Counted from the stretch's first letter, positions 17,788 to 27,334 are shown. The stretch: 64,000 nt of DNA from Lentisphaera araneosa HTCC2155 (GCF_000170755.1 NZ_ABCK01000027.1:1-64000); one strand, 5' to 3'. The notes: generated by a model not told the origin, from the sequence alone. Numbers and translations: made by a program.

Positions 17788-18921
17788 CTAATCGTTAAGG
17801 GTGCTGTTAAGTTGAGGATGGAGACAGTGCCATCCAGGAAGAATAATGACCGCAAAAGCAAGGACGATTGCCAGTGCAAAGCCAAAAAAGATTTGTAGGT
17901 GAGTGATTCCCAAAGTGAAAAAGGTACTTCCGAAATTGATATTCACCATAGGAAAAAAATACATGGCAGATGAAATGGCAAACACATAAGCGGCCAAATG
18001 AATAAGCAGTGATTCACCATACAAAGAGAGGAAAAGTTTACTGCGTTGGAAGCCGATGGCCTGTAAAGTGGCAAGCTCTTTTTTACGGCTTTCGACGGCG
18101 GCATAAAAAGTATTGAGTCCACCAAAGAGAGCGCCCGAAGCAATCAGTAGGGCTGTGAGCCAGGCCATGAATTGAATCGGCTCATAAAAGGAACTGACTT
18201 TAGCGTAGTAATCCTGTTCACTAATCGCAGCCACTTGCAAGTCGAGCCTTTGTTTAGCAAAGAGATCCACGTCATCAAATTCAGCTTGATCGAGTCGCAA
18301 GGTGATGGACGAAATACTATCTCTTTGAGTTAGAGAAATCATGTCGTTGAGGTTTATCCAGATTTCGGATTCCATCAAAGTGCCAGGTGCAGCAAAAATG
18401 CCTGCGATGGTGAACTCCTGTTTCTCAAAAATAATGCTTTTGCCAATGCTAAGTTCACTTGGGGTGAGGCCAAGTCTTTTCCAAGCAAAACGTCCCACCA
18501 TGATTTCTCCGCTATTGGGAAAGTGACCTTCGTGGAGTTCGAGTGCAGGGTAGACGTTTAATGCCGTTTTTTGAACGCCACGAATGAGTGCTTCTTTGTC
18601 GACGCCATTAAACTGCAGAACAGAATTGTAGTGGATTTCAGGTGATACGGCACTTTGATCAAAAGATTTCTTCAGCCCAGGGATCGTTTTAGCTGCCGCA
18701 ATTGCACTTTGATGAACTTCGCTGCGCTCTAGACTTTCTTCACTTCCCGTACCAAGAAGAATGACATTTTTGTCATCGCTATTGACTGAAAGGCTCGAAG
18801 ACATGCTCTCTTGGAAAGATGAGGCCAATAAAATGAGCATAAATACTAGGAAGCAACTAGCGAATAATTGCAGACTTCGCAAAGGGGATTTGACTAAGTT
18901 CATGAGTGTATATGTAAACAT
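17788..18921 (-). CDS. FtsX-like ABC transporter permease (MacB/LolC type), second subunit
   Basis: 377 residues. An N-terminal membrane helix (about 12-34) is followed by a periplasmic domain (about 35-245) and three more helices near 255-280, 295-325 and 345-368. The topology and the motifs 'ATLQAIGFQRSKLFLSLYGESLL' (split across helices) fit FtsX/MacB permeases, which drive periplasmic substrates outward by mechanotransmission. Its ATG overlaps the stop of the partner permease (TAATG), so expression is coupled. With the 18921-20069 subunit it should form a LolCE-like heterodimer. The substrate (lipid, peptide, metal complex or drug) cannot be read from sequence. Confidence 0.9.
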   Translation of the reverse strand: MFTYTLMNLVKSPLRSLQLFASCFLVFMLILLASSFQESMSSSLSVNSDDKNVILLGTGSEESLERSEVHQSAIAAAKTIPGLKKSFDQSAVSPEIHYNSVLQFNGVDKEALIRGVQKTALNVYPALELHEGHFPNSGEIMVGRFAWKRLGLTPSELSIGKSIIFEKQEFTIAGIFAAPGTLMESEIWINLNDMISLTQRDSISSITLRLDQAEFDDVDLFAKQRLDLQVAAISEQDYYAKVSSFYEPIQFMAWLTALLIASGALFGGLNTFYAAVESRKKELATLQAIGFQRSKLFLSLYGESLLIHLAAYVFAISSAMYFFPMVNINFGSTFFTLGITHLQIFFGFALAIVLAFAVIILPGWHCLHPQLNSTLND

Positions 18922-20069
18922 TAGTGACTCCTTAAACGATTGACTAAATGACCTTGGATCGAATGGAATGCAGGATAAATACCCGCAACAAAACTGATTG
19001 CCAAAGCCAAGACGCTCGCTTTTAAAACTGTTTCGAGATGAATGTTAAAGACAATGCTTAAGCCCTCTGCGGAAATCGCAAAGTTGCCATTAATGAGGAA
19101 GAGGTAGGCCCCCGCAATCCCACTGAAACCGCCAATGAGGCCCATGAATAAGCCTTCGGCAAGAGTCATCCAAACGAGGTGTTCCATTTGGAAACCCATA
19201 GCTTGCATAACGGCATTTTCAGTGACACGACCTCGAACAGCAATAATCACTGTGTTGGTGATGAGAAAACTGACGGCTAATACGGCAGCCAGACCCAACC
19301 AGCGCGTGAAAGAGATGAGTTCAATCATGTCTTTTGCGGTATTCGCAATAAAGGCTTTCTCAGGACGCGTGTGAGTGGGCTCACGATCGTAACGAAAAGT
19401 TTGGTCAATTTCTTTGGCGACTCGATCGAGTTGAGTATGATCATTGACTTTAACGTTAAATTGCGTCACTTCACCGAGCCCACGCTTAGATGATTTCTGC
19501 AAGAAATCGAGGTGAACAAAAGCGGTGTTTTGATCCTGGGGGTCATCAGATTGTAAGATACCTGAAACTCTCACGGTAATGCCTGCGGCATCAAAACGAT
19601 CGCCGGCTTTGAGTCCTCGGCGCTCGGCAAATTCTTTGCCGAGTATCGCTGAATCTGACGCCATTTTCCAAGACTCATAGAGACTGGGATCCATGTCTTT
19701 TCCAGCGAAATAATTCTGAAATTCACCTGCGGGGAACCCACGGAAAGTTATGGTGTCGAGACTCGTTCCACAGTTATTAACAATGACTTGAACGGGAACC
19801 ACACTTTTGACGCCGTTTATCTTTGCGATCTTGCTCGAGTAATCTTCTGGTAAGCGACTGGTAAAGGGGCAGAAACGTTTATCGCGGTAGACAACGAGTG
19901 TGTCGTCTCCTGCTTGCATTTCCGTTGCGCTTTTTAAGCCATCTTGGAAAGTTTCGACCGTCATAAACAAAAACATACCACAAGCCGTGCCCGCAACTGT
20001 GAGAAGCGAGCGCAACCAATGTCGCCGAATTTGTTTAAAAGACAGTAGGCTGAGGTTAATGAGCCACAT
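18921..20069 (-). CDS. FtsX-like ABC transporter permease, first subunit
   Basis: 382 residues from the ATG at 20069; an in-frame GTG at 20078 is an alternative, but the ATG has GGTG seven bases upstream. The first helix is at about 12-32, then a periplasmic domain (about 35-255), then three helices near 260-285, 310-340 and 350-372. A conserved 'MQAMGFQMEHLVWMTLAEGLFMGLIGG' region (shown here only as a landmark) marks the cytoplasmic coupling loop of FtsX proteins. It overlaps the ATPase stop by 14 bp and the next permease start by 1 bp. It is the partner of 17788-18921 in one transporter. Confidence 0.9.
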   Translation of the reverse strand: MWLINLSLLSFKQIRRHWLRSLLTVAGTACGMFLFMTVETFQDGLKSATEMQAGDDTLVVYRDKRFCPFTSRLPEDYSSKIAKINGVKSVVPVQVIVNNCGTSLDTITFRGFPAGEFQNYFAGKDMDPSLYESWKMASDSAILGKEFAERRGLKAGDRFDAAGITVRVSGILQSDDPQDQNTAFVHLDFLQKSSKRGLGEVTQFNVKVNDHTQLDRVAKEIDQTFRYDREPTHTRPEKAFIANTAKDMIELISFTRWLGLAAVLAVSFLITNTVIIAVRGRVTENAVMQAMGFQMEHLVWMTLAEGLFMGLIGGFSGIAGAYLFLINGNFAISAEGLSIVFNIHLETVLKASVLALAISFVAGIYPAFHSIQGHLVNRLRSH

Positions 20070-20754
20070 GATGGTCACCTTTGATTAAGACTCCCTTTTC
20101 GAGGAAGAGGGTGCGATCCGCATAGGCGGCAGCTTTTGGGTCGTGGGTCACCATGACAACAGTCTTGTTGAGTTCTGCACAAAGTGATTTCAAGAGCTTT
20201 AAAATCGCTTGGGCTGATTCTTGGTCGAGATCACCTGTGGGTTCATCCGCAACAATAAGAGGAGGATCAGTGACTAGGGCACGCGCAATTGCTACGCGTT
20301 GTTCTTGACCACCGGATAATTGTTTGGGATAATGATCGGCGCGGTCGGCAATATTCGCGAGTTCAAGCGCACGGCAAACGCGATCATGACGTTGCTTGGC
20401 TGAGAGTCTATGCGTCAGTAGGGGGAGTTCAACATTTTCGTAGGCAGTTAAGACGGGGATTAAGTGATAAAGCTGAAAGATATAAGCCATGTTTTGCGCA
20501 CGAAAATTGGTGAGCTGTCGACGCTTGAGTTGGCTGATGTCTTGCTCTTTAAAAAAGAGTTTGCCATGAGTCGGGGAATCAATGCCAGCAAGGATGTTGA
20601 GGAGGGTTGTTTTACCACTGCCAGAAGGTCCCATGAGGGCGAGGAACTCGCCTTGAATGATTTCTAAATCGAGTTCGTTGAGGGGAGTGATCTCCTGTTT
20701 GCCTTTGAAGTAAACCTTTGAAATTCCTTGGCAAGAAATAAGTGTTTTATTCAT
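20056..20754 (-). CDS. ABC transporter ATP-binding protein, LolD/MacB type
   Basis: 232 residues, the usual size for a stand-alone LolD-like ATPase. Walker A is GPSGSGKTT (near residue 42), the Q-loop is YIFQLYHL, the signature is [15 protein letters not shown], Walker B is [12 protein letters not shown], and the switch His is in VMVTHD. It energises the two FtsX permeases encoded immediately downstream. The start overlaps the end of the adaptor gene by 8 bp and its end overlaps the first permease, a typical translationally coupled export operon. Confidence 0.95.
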   Translation of the reverse strand: MNKTLISCQGISKVYFKGKQEITPLNELDLEIIQGEFLALMGPSGSGKTTLLNILAGIDSPTHGKLFFKEQDISQLKRRQLTNFRAQNMAYIFQLYHLIPVLTAYENVELPLLTHRLSAKQRHDRVCRALELANIADRADHYPKQLSGGQEQRVAIARALVTDPPLIVADEPTGDLDQESAQAILKLLKSLCAELNKTVVMVTHDPKAAAYADRTLFLEKGVLIKGDHHVAH

Positions 20755-22084
20755 GGATGCTCCCAGTCTTTACAGAAAGACCATCTTTGAGTTGAGTGTT
20801 GGGTTGGAAAATGGCTTTTTGACCGGCTTGTAGACCGCTGGTGACCTCAATCCATTCGCCATTTTTTTGATTTCCTACTTGGACTTGTTGGATTTTGATT
20901 TTTCCTTCTAGATCAATGAGGTAAAGAGACTTGTTTAAGAGACATTTTTCATGGATAAACACACTCGATTGGCTTTCGTTTTTAGTGCTTTGCTTAGAAG
21001 AAATGAATTCAACTTGAGCAAGCATTTCGGGACGTAAGCTGAGGTGACCTTTCGGTATGGCGACATGAACCTCCAAAGTGTTTTTTTGGTAATCTGCTTC
21101 ACCTTCAAATGAAACGACTTCACCAGAAAGTTTTTCTTTAATTGATTCGAGACTGATGCGAGTTTTTTGTCCAATTTGTACTTTGCTGAGCTCATTGAGC
21201 GGGACGTCGACTTTTACTAAGATTTGAGTCGGATCAAAGATTTCAGCCACAGTGGTAGAAACCGCATTGTCAGAGTTGAGCATCTGCTTACGACCTACGC
21301 GGGCGTGCATAGTTTGGATAATGCCATTGACGGGAGCAGTGATGGTGCAACGCTTCAAATTAAGTTCAATTTTTTGAATTCGGACTTCTTGAATAGCGAC
21401 TTGTGATTCGGCAATGGCAATGAGCTGTTGTGTCTGCTTTATTTGGGCTTCGATCACTTGGTTCTTAAATTTGTACTCATCGACTTTATTAAGTTTTTCC
21501 ACATGCTCTAATTCAGCTTGCTCTTGGGTGAATTTCGAGGTGCCAGGTCCCGCTTGTTTGAGGCGTTTTTTACGATTGTTTGCGGTGTCCGCAATAGCAC
21601 TTGCGGTTTTCTTCAAACTCTCGTTTTCTTTGATCTTAGCGTTTAAGACTTCAATACTTAGGAAGTGTTGTGCGACGTTTAGATTAAGTTCTTGGAGTTT
21701 GTTATTAGCTTCCATGAGCTCAAGCTTGATATCTTCCTTGTTGAGCGTGGCGAGTACTTGTCCCTTTGTGACCTTATCTCCGCCTTTAACAAAGATTTCT
21801 TCGACCACACCACTGACGAGAGCCGTGGCGCGAATGGGGTAGGGGTTGGCTTGGATCCAGCCAGCTGCTTGGAAGAGCGTCTGCCCTTCTTGAAGACTTT
21901 GTGCACTCGTTGAAACTCTAGCTCGAGCAATATCGTATTGAGGAGGGGGAAAGAACTTCTCTTTGCCAGCGCTGAATAGGAAGCCAGCAATGGCGAGAAG
22001 GAGTAAAATGGGGATAAGATATAAAAATCGTCGCTTTGGAGTTTTTATATCTGATTTATTTTCATTATCAAATAAGCTTTTCAT
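20747..22084 (-). CDS. HlyD/MacA-family periplasmic adaptor
   Basis: 445 residues from the ATG at 22084; the longer reading uses a TTG four codons upstream. An N-terminal membrane anchor (about 20-38) is followed by a split lipoyl/barrel-sandwich domain (GVVEEIFVKGGDKVTKGQVLATL, and later CTITAPVNGIIQTMHAR). A long coiled-coil hairpin lies between (about 130-245), and a beta-barrel and membrane-proximal domain follow. Such adaptors bridge an inner-membrane MacB-like ABC pump to an outer-membrane duct. No TolC-like gene is in the window, so the outer component must lie elsewhere. It is the first gene of the operon 22084 to 17251. Confidence 0.9.
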   Translation of the reverse strand: MKSLFDNENKSDIKTPKRRFLYLIPILLLLAIAGFLFSAGKEKFFPPPQYDIARARVSTSAQSLQEGQTLFQAAGWIQANPYPIRATALVSGVVEEIFVKGGDKVTKGQVLATLNKEDIKLELMEANNKLQELNLNVAQHFLSIEVLNAKIKENESLKKTASAIADTANNRKKRLKQAGPGTSKFTQEQAELEHVEKLNKVDEYKFKNQVIEAQIKQTQQLIAIAESQVAIQEVRIQKIELNLKRCTITAPVNGIIQTMHARVGRKQMLNSDNAVSTTVAEIFDPTQILVKVDVPLNELSKVQIGQKTRISLESIKEKLSGEVVSFEGEADYQKNTLEVHVAIPKGHLSLRPEMLAQVEFISSKQSTKNESQSSVFIHEKCLLNKSLYLIDLEGKIKIQQVQVGNQKNGEWIEVTSGLQAGQKAIFQPNTQLKDGLSVKTGSIHE

Positions 22085-22181
22085 TACGTAATTCAATTTA
22101 TTTTTTGCTAAAAGGGAGGGGAGGAATGCCGTCTTTAAGTTGAGGGCAGGGATTAGCGTCCGAAATCAATCGGAAAATAAA

Positions 22182-22586
22182 TTAACAGAGGTAGGAATTA
22201 TGTAATTTAAATAGGGGTGATGAAGAAGCTCGGGGAGGAGGCGCATTTGAATAATGGGTCTGCTCACTTGAATCATAGGCGTGGAGTCCATCTTCAAAGA
22301 TATGATAAGCCAAAAGTTGTGCTTGTTCGAGCTCAAGATTTTGATTCAAAAATGTGTTATAGACAGGGGATGTAGTGTAATCTAATTGTTCACAGCATTT
22401 AGTATCAAGGTTTTGTTTGGCTTCGCTTGAGTGGCCACAGCAGCTTTGTTTTTCTTCGCCCGGGTCAAAACATTCCATACTGATGTGTAGAGTATTTTCT
22501 TTTAGACACTTCCATACAGGAACTGTACCGATTAAGATATAAGTCAGTACACTTAAAAGGAAAATGCTGTTGCTAAAAATCTTCAT
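22182..22586 (-). CDS. Small exported Cys/His-rich protein
   Basis: 134 residues. A hydrophobic N-terminus (about 5-24) looks like an uncleaved anchor or signal. The middle is rich in cysteine (VWKC, ECFDPGEE, SCCGHSS, KCCEQ), and a histidine-bearing tail with APPPRASSSP follows. The CC...CC...PP layout recalls the small HYC_CC_PP-type proteins seen beside metal exporters, but I am not sure of the match. It is 97 bp upstream of the MacA-like adaptor ATG and on the same strand, so it may lead that operon and hint at a metal or thiol-related substrate. Function unknown. Confidence 0.65.
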   Translation of the reverse strand: MKIFSNSIFLLSVLTYILIGTVPVWKCLKENTLHISMECFDPGEEKQSCCGHSSEAKQNLDTKCCEQLDYTTSPVYNTFLNQNLELEQAQLLAYHIFEDGLHAYDSSEQTHYSNAPPPRASSSPLFKLHNSYLC

Positions 22587-22814
22587 TTATACTCTATTGT
22601 TTGTTAAATATATAATCTAGAAGTTAAGAATCAGCAAATCTTTTCATGAATAAAGTCTAATTTAATCTTGAACTTGAGGGGAAAGGCCTTAACTGTTTTT
22701 TAATTAATTGATACTAACAATTGTAACAGAGCGTTTTATATTAAAAGATTGTTAAAATCGAAGTGCCTTAGCGTTACTATAGAATTCATTAGTCTTTTTT
22801 ACTTGGAGCAAAAC

Positions 22815-23918
22815 ATGAGCGATACGTCTACTAAAGATTTGAAAAAAGATCTTAAGTCGTCCGATACATTAAAGATCGTTGCAAAAGATCTTGATATAAA
22901 TAAGATGCTCACGAAAGCTGATACAATTCGGATTAAGGAACCTGATAATATCCAAGTTAGTGCCTCGTCTGGAGGTAGTTTAAAAATTAAAATCCCCGCA
23001 ATGAAGAAAAAAGAGGGTGGTTTTGCCATTCGAATTATTTGTCCTTCTTGTGAGTTTAAGAACTGTACCAATATTCAAAACCTTTTTGATAAAGTTTCCT
23101 GCCATAAATGTTCCACCCAAATCCGTGTTCCTGTGGAAACTCCGAAATTCATTTATGAAAATTATATTGCGGAAACTCCCTGCCTAAATATCTTCAAAGC
23201 TTATAATAAGAAGCATGATTTTCATGGCGATGTGGTGACTTACGAAAAGTTAGAATTAGGTGAACACGACCCCGCCAAACTTGAAGCGAGATTAGGTAGG
23301 CTGAAAGATTTAGAAGTCAAAAATTATATAAACCCTCGTTATTTTCAGCATGATGAAACAGGCTATTTTGTGACTCGTGCGAATGCGAAATACCGCATGA
23401 ATGTTTATTTACAGAAAAAAGGGAAAGTTGATCCTCGCAAAGCTGCACAGATCCTTTATCAAACTTCAGTTATCGCTGATGACTTGGCCAAAGAAGGTGT
23501 TTTTGGAGCTTTCTTACCGACTGATATTATGTTAGATGAAAATGGTGATGTGAAATTATGCGACTACGGTGTGCGCGATGGTATTTTTGAAGAAATGAAT
23601 GAGCATCATCATGTGTTCATTGACTCATTGGCGCCAGAAACAATTAGTCACCGTTTTCATGATGAGCATTCAGCTGTTTATTCCTTGGGGATTTTAACAA
23701 TTTTGTTTTTGACTGGAAAAAGTCCTTTTCAAGAATTCAGCCCTTCTAGAATTAGTAAGGAACGTGAGAATTACTGGAGCCATTTAGCAGAATATGAATT
23801 GCCAGGTTTTCTCGAGTATATGCTCGATATGAACGTGAATGCGAGGCCAAGTCTGGATGAATGTAGTACTTACTTCTTGCAGATGATCGAAAATTTAGAT
23901 ACGCGTAATCATTATTAG
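22815..23918 (+). CDS. Zinc-ribbon pseudokinase
   Basis: 367 residues from the ATG at 22815, which has GGAG six bases upstream; the TTG at 22749 is not convincing. The N-terminal ~75 residues are charged and hold three loose repeats (SDTLKIVAKD, ADTIRIKEPD, GGSLKIKIP). A zinc ribbon follows (ICPSC ... VSCHKCSTQI). The C-terminal ~230 residues have a protein-kinase outline: GAFLPTDIMLDENGDVKLCDYG replaces the catalytic loop plus DFG, then LAPETIS (APE) and a YSLGILTILFLTG helix. The HRD aspartate is not in place and no glycine loop or VAIK is visible. It is therefore likely a non-catalytic adaptor or regulator. It is monocistronic, with a terminator at 23944. Confidence 0.8.
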   Translation: MSDTSTKDLKKDLKSSDTLKIVAKDLDINKMLTKADTIRIKEPDNIQVSASSGGSLKIKIPAMKKKEGGFAIRIICPSCEFKNCTNIQNLFDKVSCHKCSTQIRVPVETPKFIYENYIAETPCLNIFKAYNKKHDFHGDVVTYEKLELGEHDPAKLEARLGRLKDLEVKNYINPRYFQHDETGYFVTRANAKYRMNVYLQKKGKVDPRKAAQILYQTSVIADDLAKEGVFGAFLPTDIMLDENGDVKLCDYGVRDGIFEEMNEHHHVFIDSLAPETISHRFHDEHSAVYSLGILTILFLTGKSPFQEFSPSRISKERENYWSHLAEYELPGFLEYMLDMNVNARPSLDECSTYFLQMIENLDTRNHY

Positions 23919-23943
23919 ATTGTAGCTAAATATTCATCTTTTA

Positions 23944-23969
23944 GCCCGCTTTTCGCGGGCCTTTTTTTT
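23944..23969 (+). terminator. Intrinsic terminator after the pseudokinase gene
   Basis: Stem GCCCGC / GCGGGC with loop TTTTC, followed by a run of eight T. It ends transcription before the gatCAB operon, whose promoter should lie in the following 130 bp. Confidence 0.9.
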
Positions 23970-24099
23970 GCTTGGATTCATAGCTGTTAACTTTGCTTTA
24001 AACTAAGTGCGTAATAGGGCTTATGAGTGGCTTGAACAGGGGACAGATGGAGATAGTTTTGGAGACTAAATTTTTTATATAATTAAACAGAGGTTCAGA

Positions 24100-24390
24100 A
24101 TGAGCGATTTTGATGTAGAGCACTTTGCTAAGCTCTCGCGATTGAACATAAATGAAGAAGAGAAAGTGACTTTGCAAAAGCAAATGAATGATATTCTCGG
24201 TATGGTAAACGAGCTCATGGAGCTCGAACTTGATGGCGTTGAAGGAACAAACTTTGCCGTTCAAATGGAAAATGTAATTCGTGAAGATAACTCAGCGCCT
24301 TCATTGCCTGCGGAAGTTGCAGCGGCAACTTTCCCTGATAGAGAAGAAAACTTGAACCGCACGCCGGTGATTCTTGAGGATAATGACTAA
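24100..24390 (+). CDS. gatC: Asp-tRNA(Asn)/Glu-tRNA(Gln) amidotransferase subunit C
   Basis: 96 residues, the standard GatC length. The N-terminal helix 'VEHFAKLSRLNINEEE' and the middle 'NDILGMVNELMELELDGVEG' followed by a C-terminal extended arm (LPAEVAAATFPDREENLNRTPVI) are typical. GatC wraps around GatA and GatB and stabilises the complex that converts mischarged Glu-tRNA(Gln) or Asp-tRNA(Asn) to the correct aminoacyl-tRNA. It is the first gene of gatCAB, has AGAGG upstream, and its last base overlaps the gatA ATG. Confidence 0.95.
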   Translation: MSDFDVEHFAKLSRLNINEEEKVTLQKQMNDILGMVNELMELELDGVEGTNFAVQMENVIREDNSAPSLPAEVAAATFPDREENLNRTPVILEDND

Positions 24391-25856
24391 TGAGCTTAAT
24401 TAATCTTTCACTCCACGAAGCTGCCGACAAGCTCGCAGCTGGCGAAGTTACGTCACGTCAACTCTGTGAAGCTTTATTGGCACAAATTGACAAGGTAGAA
24501 GGCAAGGTTGGTGCTTTGGTATCAATCAACAATGAAAAAGCTTTAGCGGCTGCGGATGCATCTGATGCGCGCCGTGCAGCTGGTGAAACGCTTGGCCGTT
24601 ACGATGGCCTGCCGATTACGATTAAAGATAATATCGTTGAAGCTGGCGAAGAAGCCAAATGTTCTTCATCAATTCTCGATGGTCTCGAAAACGTGTATGA
24701 CTCAACAGTTGTTCGCAAGCTTAAAGAAGCGGGCTGTGTTGTTTTTGGTCGAGCCAACATGGATGAATTTGCCATGGGTTCCACCACTGAAACAAGTCAG
24801 ATCAAAAAGACTTCTAACCCGCACAATCTCGATTGCGTTCCCGGCGGTTCATCTGGTGGCTCTGCAGCGGGTGTGGCGTCCAAAGAATTTTTAGGTGCCC
24901 TCGGTTCCGATACGGGTGGTTCTATTCGTCAGCCAGCATCATTTTGTGGTATCGTTGGTCTCAAACCAACATATGGCTTGGTTTCACGTTTTGGTCTCGT
25001 TGCTTTCGCATCTTCACTCGACCAGATTGGTCCGATGTCAAAAGACGTTCAGGATTCAGCGCTCATGCTAGATATCATCAATGGTGAAGACGAAAAGGAT
25101 TCTACTGCGATTCCGGGTAAAATTACTGATTTTGAAGCCTCACTTCAAGGTGCAGATGTTAAAGGTATGAAGCTCGGTGTACCAGCTGAGTACTTTGAGG
25201 TAGATGGCATGGATGCCGACGTGAAAGCAAGTGTTGAAGCGGCTATTGCCAAACTCGAAGCCATGGGTGCAGAAATTGTTCCTGTTTCACTGCCTCATAC
25301 AAAATATGCGATTGCAACTTACTACGTGATCGCCACGGCTGAAGCTTGCACGAACTTGGCGCGCTTCGATGGTATTCGTTATGGTAAGCGTTACACGGGA
25401 ACTGATGACATCATCGAAACTTACTTCGAGTCGCGTTCACGCGGTTTCGGTAAAGAGGTTCAGCGTCGTATCATGCTCGGTACTTATGTTCTTTCTTCCT
25501 ATGAAGATCACAAGTATTATCACCGTGCCCAAAAAGTTCGTACCTTGATTCGTCAGGATTTTGAAAAAGCCTATGAGCAATGTGACCTTATTGTTGCCCC
25601 AGTGTCACCTGAAACAGCCTTTAAATCTGGCGAGAGTTCAGAAGATCCGATGAAAATGTACCTCGCAGATATTCTCACAACTTCAGCGAACCTTGCGGGA
25701 ATTTGCGGTATCTCTGTACCGTGCGGCAAAGATAAAAACGATATGCCTATCGGTCTCCAAATTATGGGTCCGGCCATGGGCGAGAAAAAATTACTTCAAG
25801 CGGCTTATGCTTATGAGCAGAATGCTGGTGTAGAACTCAAAGAAGTGGAGCTCTAA
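24390..25856 (+). CDS. gatA: Asp-tRNA(Asn)/Glu-tRNA(Gln) amidotransferase subunit A
   Basis: 488 residues, full family length. The amidase Ser-cisSer-Lys triad is visible: Lys79 in PITIKDN, cis-Ser154 in PGGSSGGS and nucleophile Ser178 in DTGGSIR. The subunit hydrolyses glutamine and channels ammonia to GatB. The start overlaps gatC by one base (TAATG), and gatB begins 2 bp after the stop, so the three subunits are made together in the cytoplasm. Confidence 0.97.
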   Translation: MSLINLSLHEAADKLAAGEVTSRQLCEALLAQIDKVEGKVGALVSINNEKALAAADASDARRAAGETLGRYDGLPITIKDNIVEAGEEAKCSSSILDGLENVYDSTVVRKLKEAGCVVFGRANMDEFAMGSTTETSQIKKTSNPHNLDCVPGGSSGGSAAGVASKEFLGALGSDTGGSIRQPASFCGIVGLKPTYGLVSRFGLVAFASSLDQIGPMSKDVQDSALMLDIINGEDEKDSTAIPGKITDFEASLQGADVKGMKLGVPAEYFEVDGMDADVKASVEAAIAKLEAMGAEIVPVSLPHTKYAIATYYVIATAEACTNLARFDGIRYGKRYTGTDDIIETYFESRSRGFGKEVQRRIMLGTYVLSSYEDHKYYHRAQKVRTLIRQDFEKAYEQCDLIVAPVSPETAFKSGESSEDPMKMYLADILTTSANLAGICGISVPCGKDKNDMPIGLQIMGPAMGEKKLLQAAYAYEQNAGVELKEVEL

Positions 25857-25858
25857 TC

Positions 25859-27328
25859 ATGTCAAAATATAAGGTTATTATTGGTCTTGAAATTCACGTT
25901 CAAGCACTCACTGAATCAAAAGTTTTCTGTAGCTGTAAGAATGAATTCGGTGCACCATCAAACTCCAATGTTTGTGCCGTTTGTTTAGCTCATCCAGGCG
26001 TGCTTCCTGTTGTTAACCGCGAAGCGATTAATCAGATTATTAAAGCGGGTCTGATGACTGACTCGGAGATCGCCCTTTACTCAAAGTTTGACCGTAAGTC
26101 TTACTTCTACCCAGATCAGCCAAAAAACTATCAGATCACTCAGTTTGATCTGCCTTTCGCGGCTAATGGCAAGATTCCAATCGGTGGTAAAGGTCTCTCA
26201 GGAGAGATGATTGAAGCACGTGATATTAACATGGAAAGAATTCACTTGGAAGAAGATGTCGGTAAATCAGTTCACCATGGCACACACTCAACAGTGGACT
26301 ACAACCGTGCAGGCGTCCCGCTTCTCGAAACAGTTTCAATGCCAGAAATGCACTCAGCGGACGAAGCTTACGCTTACGTTCAATCACTGCAGCAAATCAT
26401 GCGTTTCGGTGGTATTTCTGACTGTGACCAAGAGAAAGGTCAGTTCCGTTGCGATGTGAATATTTCACTTCACAAGCCAGGAACTCCCTTCGGTACAAAA
26501 ATTGAAATTAAGAACCTCAACTCAACACGTCACATCTGGCTCTCGATCAATCATGAAATCGAGCGTCAAACAGAGATTTTAGACGAACTCGAAGGTACAG
26601 GCCCAAATGGCGAAGATGGTGTATTGCCAGTTCAGGAAACACGTCGCTGGAACGATGCTCGCCAAGAAACCGTACTTATGCGTACTAAAGAATCTGCGGA
26701 TGATTACCGCTACTTCCCGGAGCCAGATCTTCCCCCAGTAGTGACCACAGCTGAAGAAGTCGAAGAATTTCGTGCCAATCTTCCCATGAAGCCTCAGGCT
26801 TACCGAGAGAAGTTTGTCAAAGAATTTAAAATCACTGAGTACGACGCGCATGTATTAACACTTGAAAAGCCTACGGCAGATTTTTTCTTAGAGGCTGCTT
26901 CAGGATCTAAGAATCCTAAAGGTGTTGCAAATATCATGATGAATAACCTCAATAAGCTTCTTTCTGAGCTCGATAAAACGATTGCAGAAACGGCGCTTGA
27001 ACCCACTCACCTAAGTCAATTAGTTGACCTTGCTGAAAGCGGTAAAATTGCGAAATCATCTTTCGGTAAACTTCTTCCTGAACTCTGTGAAAAGGGTGGT
27101 AAGGCTGAAGAAGTAGCGAAGTCGGCTGGTGTGATCATCGAGCAAGACGAAGGTGCGCTCGAAGGTTGGGTCGACGAAGTGATCGCCGCTAATCCGAAGG
27201 CAGTTGGAGAATTCAAAGAAGGTCAAAAGAATGCCGTCAACTTCCTCATGGGACAAGTGATGAAAGCCTCGCGAGGCAAGGCTAACCCGCCGATGGTTAT
27301 TAAAATGATCAATCAAAAACTCAGATAA
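25859..27328 (+). CDS. gatB: Asp-tRNA(Asn)/Glu-tRNA(Gln) amidotransferase subunit B
   Basis: 489 residues, full length. The N-terminal catalytic cradle starts with YKVIIGLEIHVQ and keeps the zinc cysteines (VFCSCKN, NVCAVC). DYNRAGVPLLE and KIEIKNLNS are signature stretches. The C-terminal Yqey-like tail (about 400-489) ends in NPPMVIKMINQKL and holds tRNA. GatB activates and amidates the mischarged tRNA using ammonia from GatA. The last gene of gatCAB, it is closed by a strong terminator at 27335. Confidence 0.97.
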   Translation: MSKYKVIIGLEIHVQALTESKVFCSCKNEFGAPSNSNVCAVCLAHPGVLPVVNREAINQIIKAGLMTDSEIALYSKFDRKSYFYPDQPKNYQITQFDLPFAANGKIPIGGKGLSGEMIEARDINMERIHLEEDVGKSVHHGTHSTVDYNRAGVPLLETVSMPEMHSADEAYAYVQSLQQIMRFGGISDCDQEKGQFRCDVNISLHKPGTPFGTKIEIKNLNSTRHIWLSINHEIERQTEILDELEGTGPNGEDGVLPVQETRRWNDARQETVLMRTKESADDYRYFPEPDLPPVVTTAEEVEEFRANLPMKPQAYREKFVKEFKITEYDAHVLTLEKPTADFFLEAASGSKNPKGVANIMMNNLNKLLSELDKTIAETALEPTHLSQLVDLAESGKIAKSSFGKLLPELCEKGGKAEEVAKSAGVIIEQDEGALEGWVDEVIAANPKAVGEFKEGQKNAVNFLMGQVMKASRGKANPPMVIKMINQKLR

Positions 27329-27334
27329 TCACCA

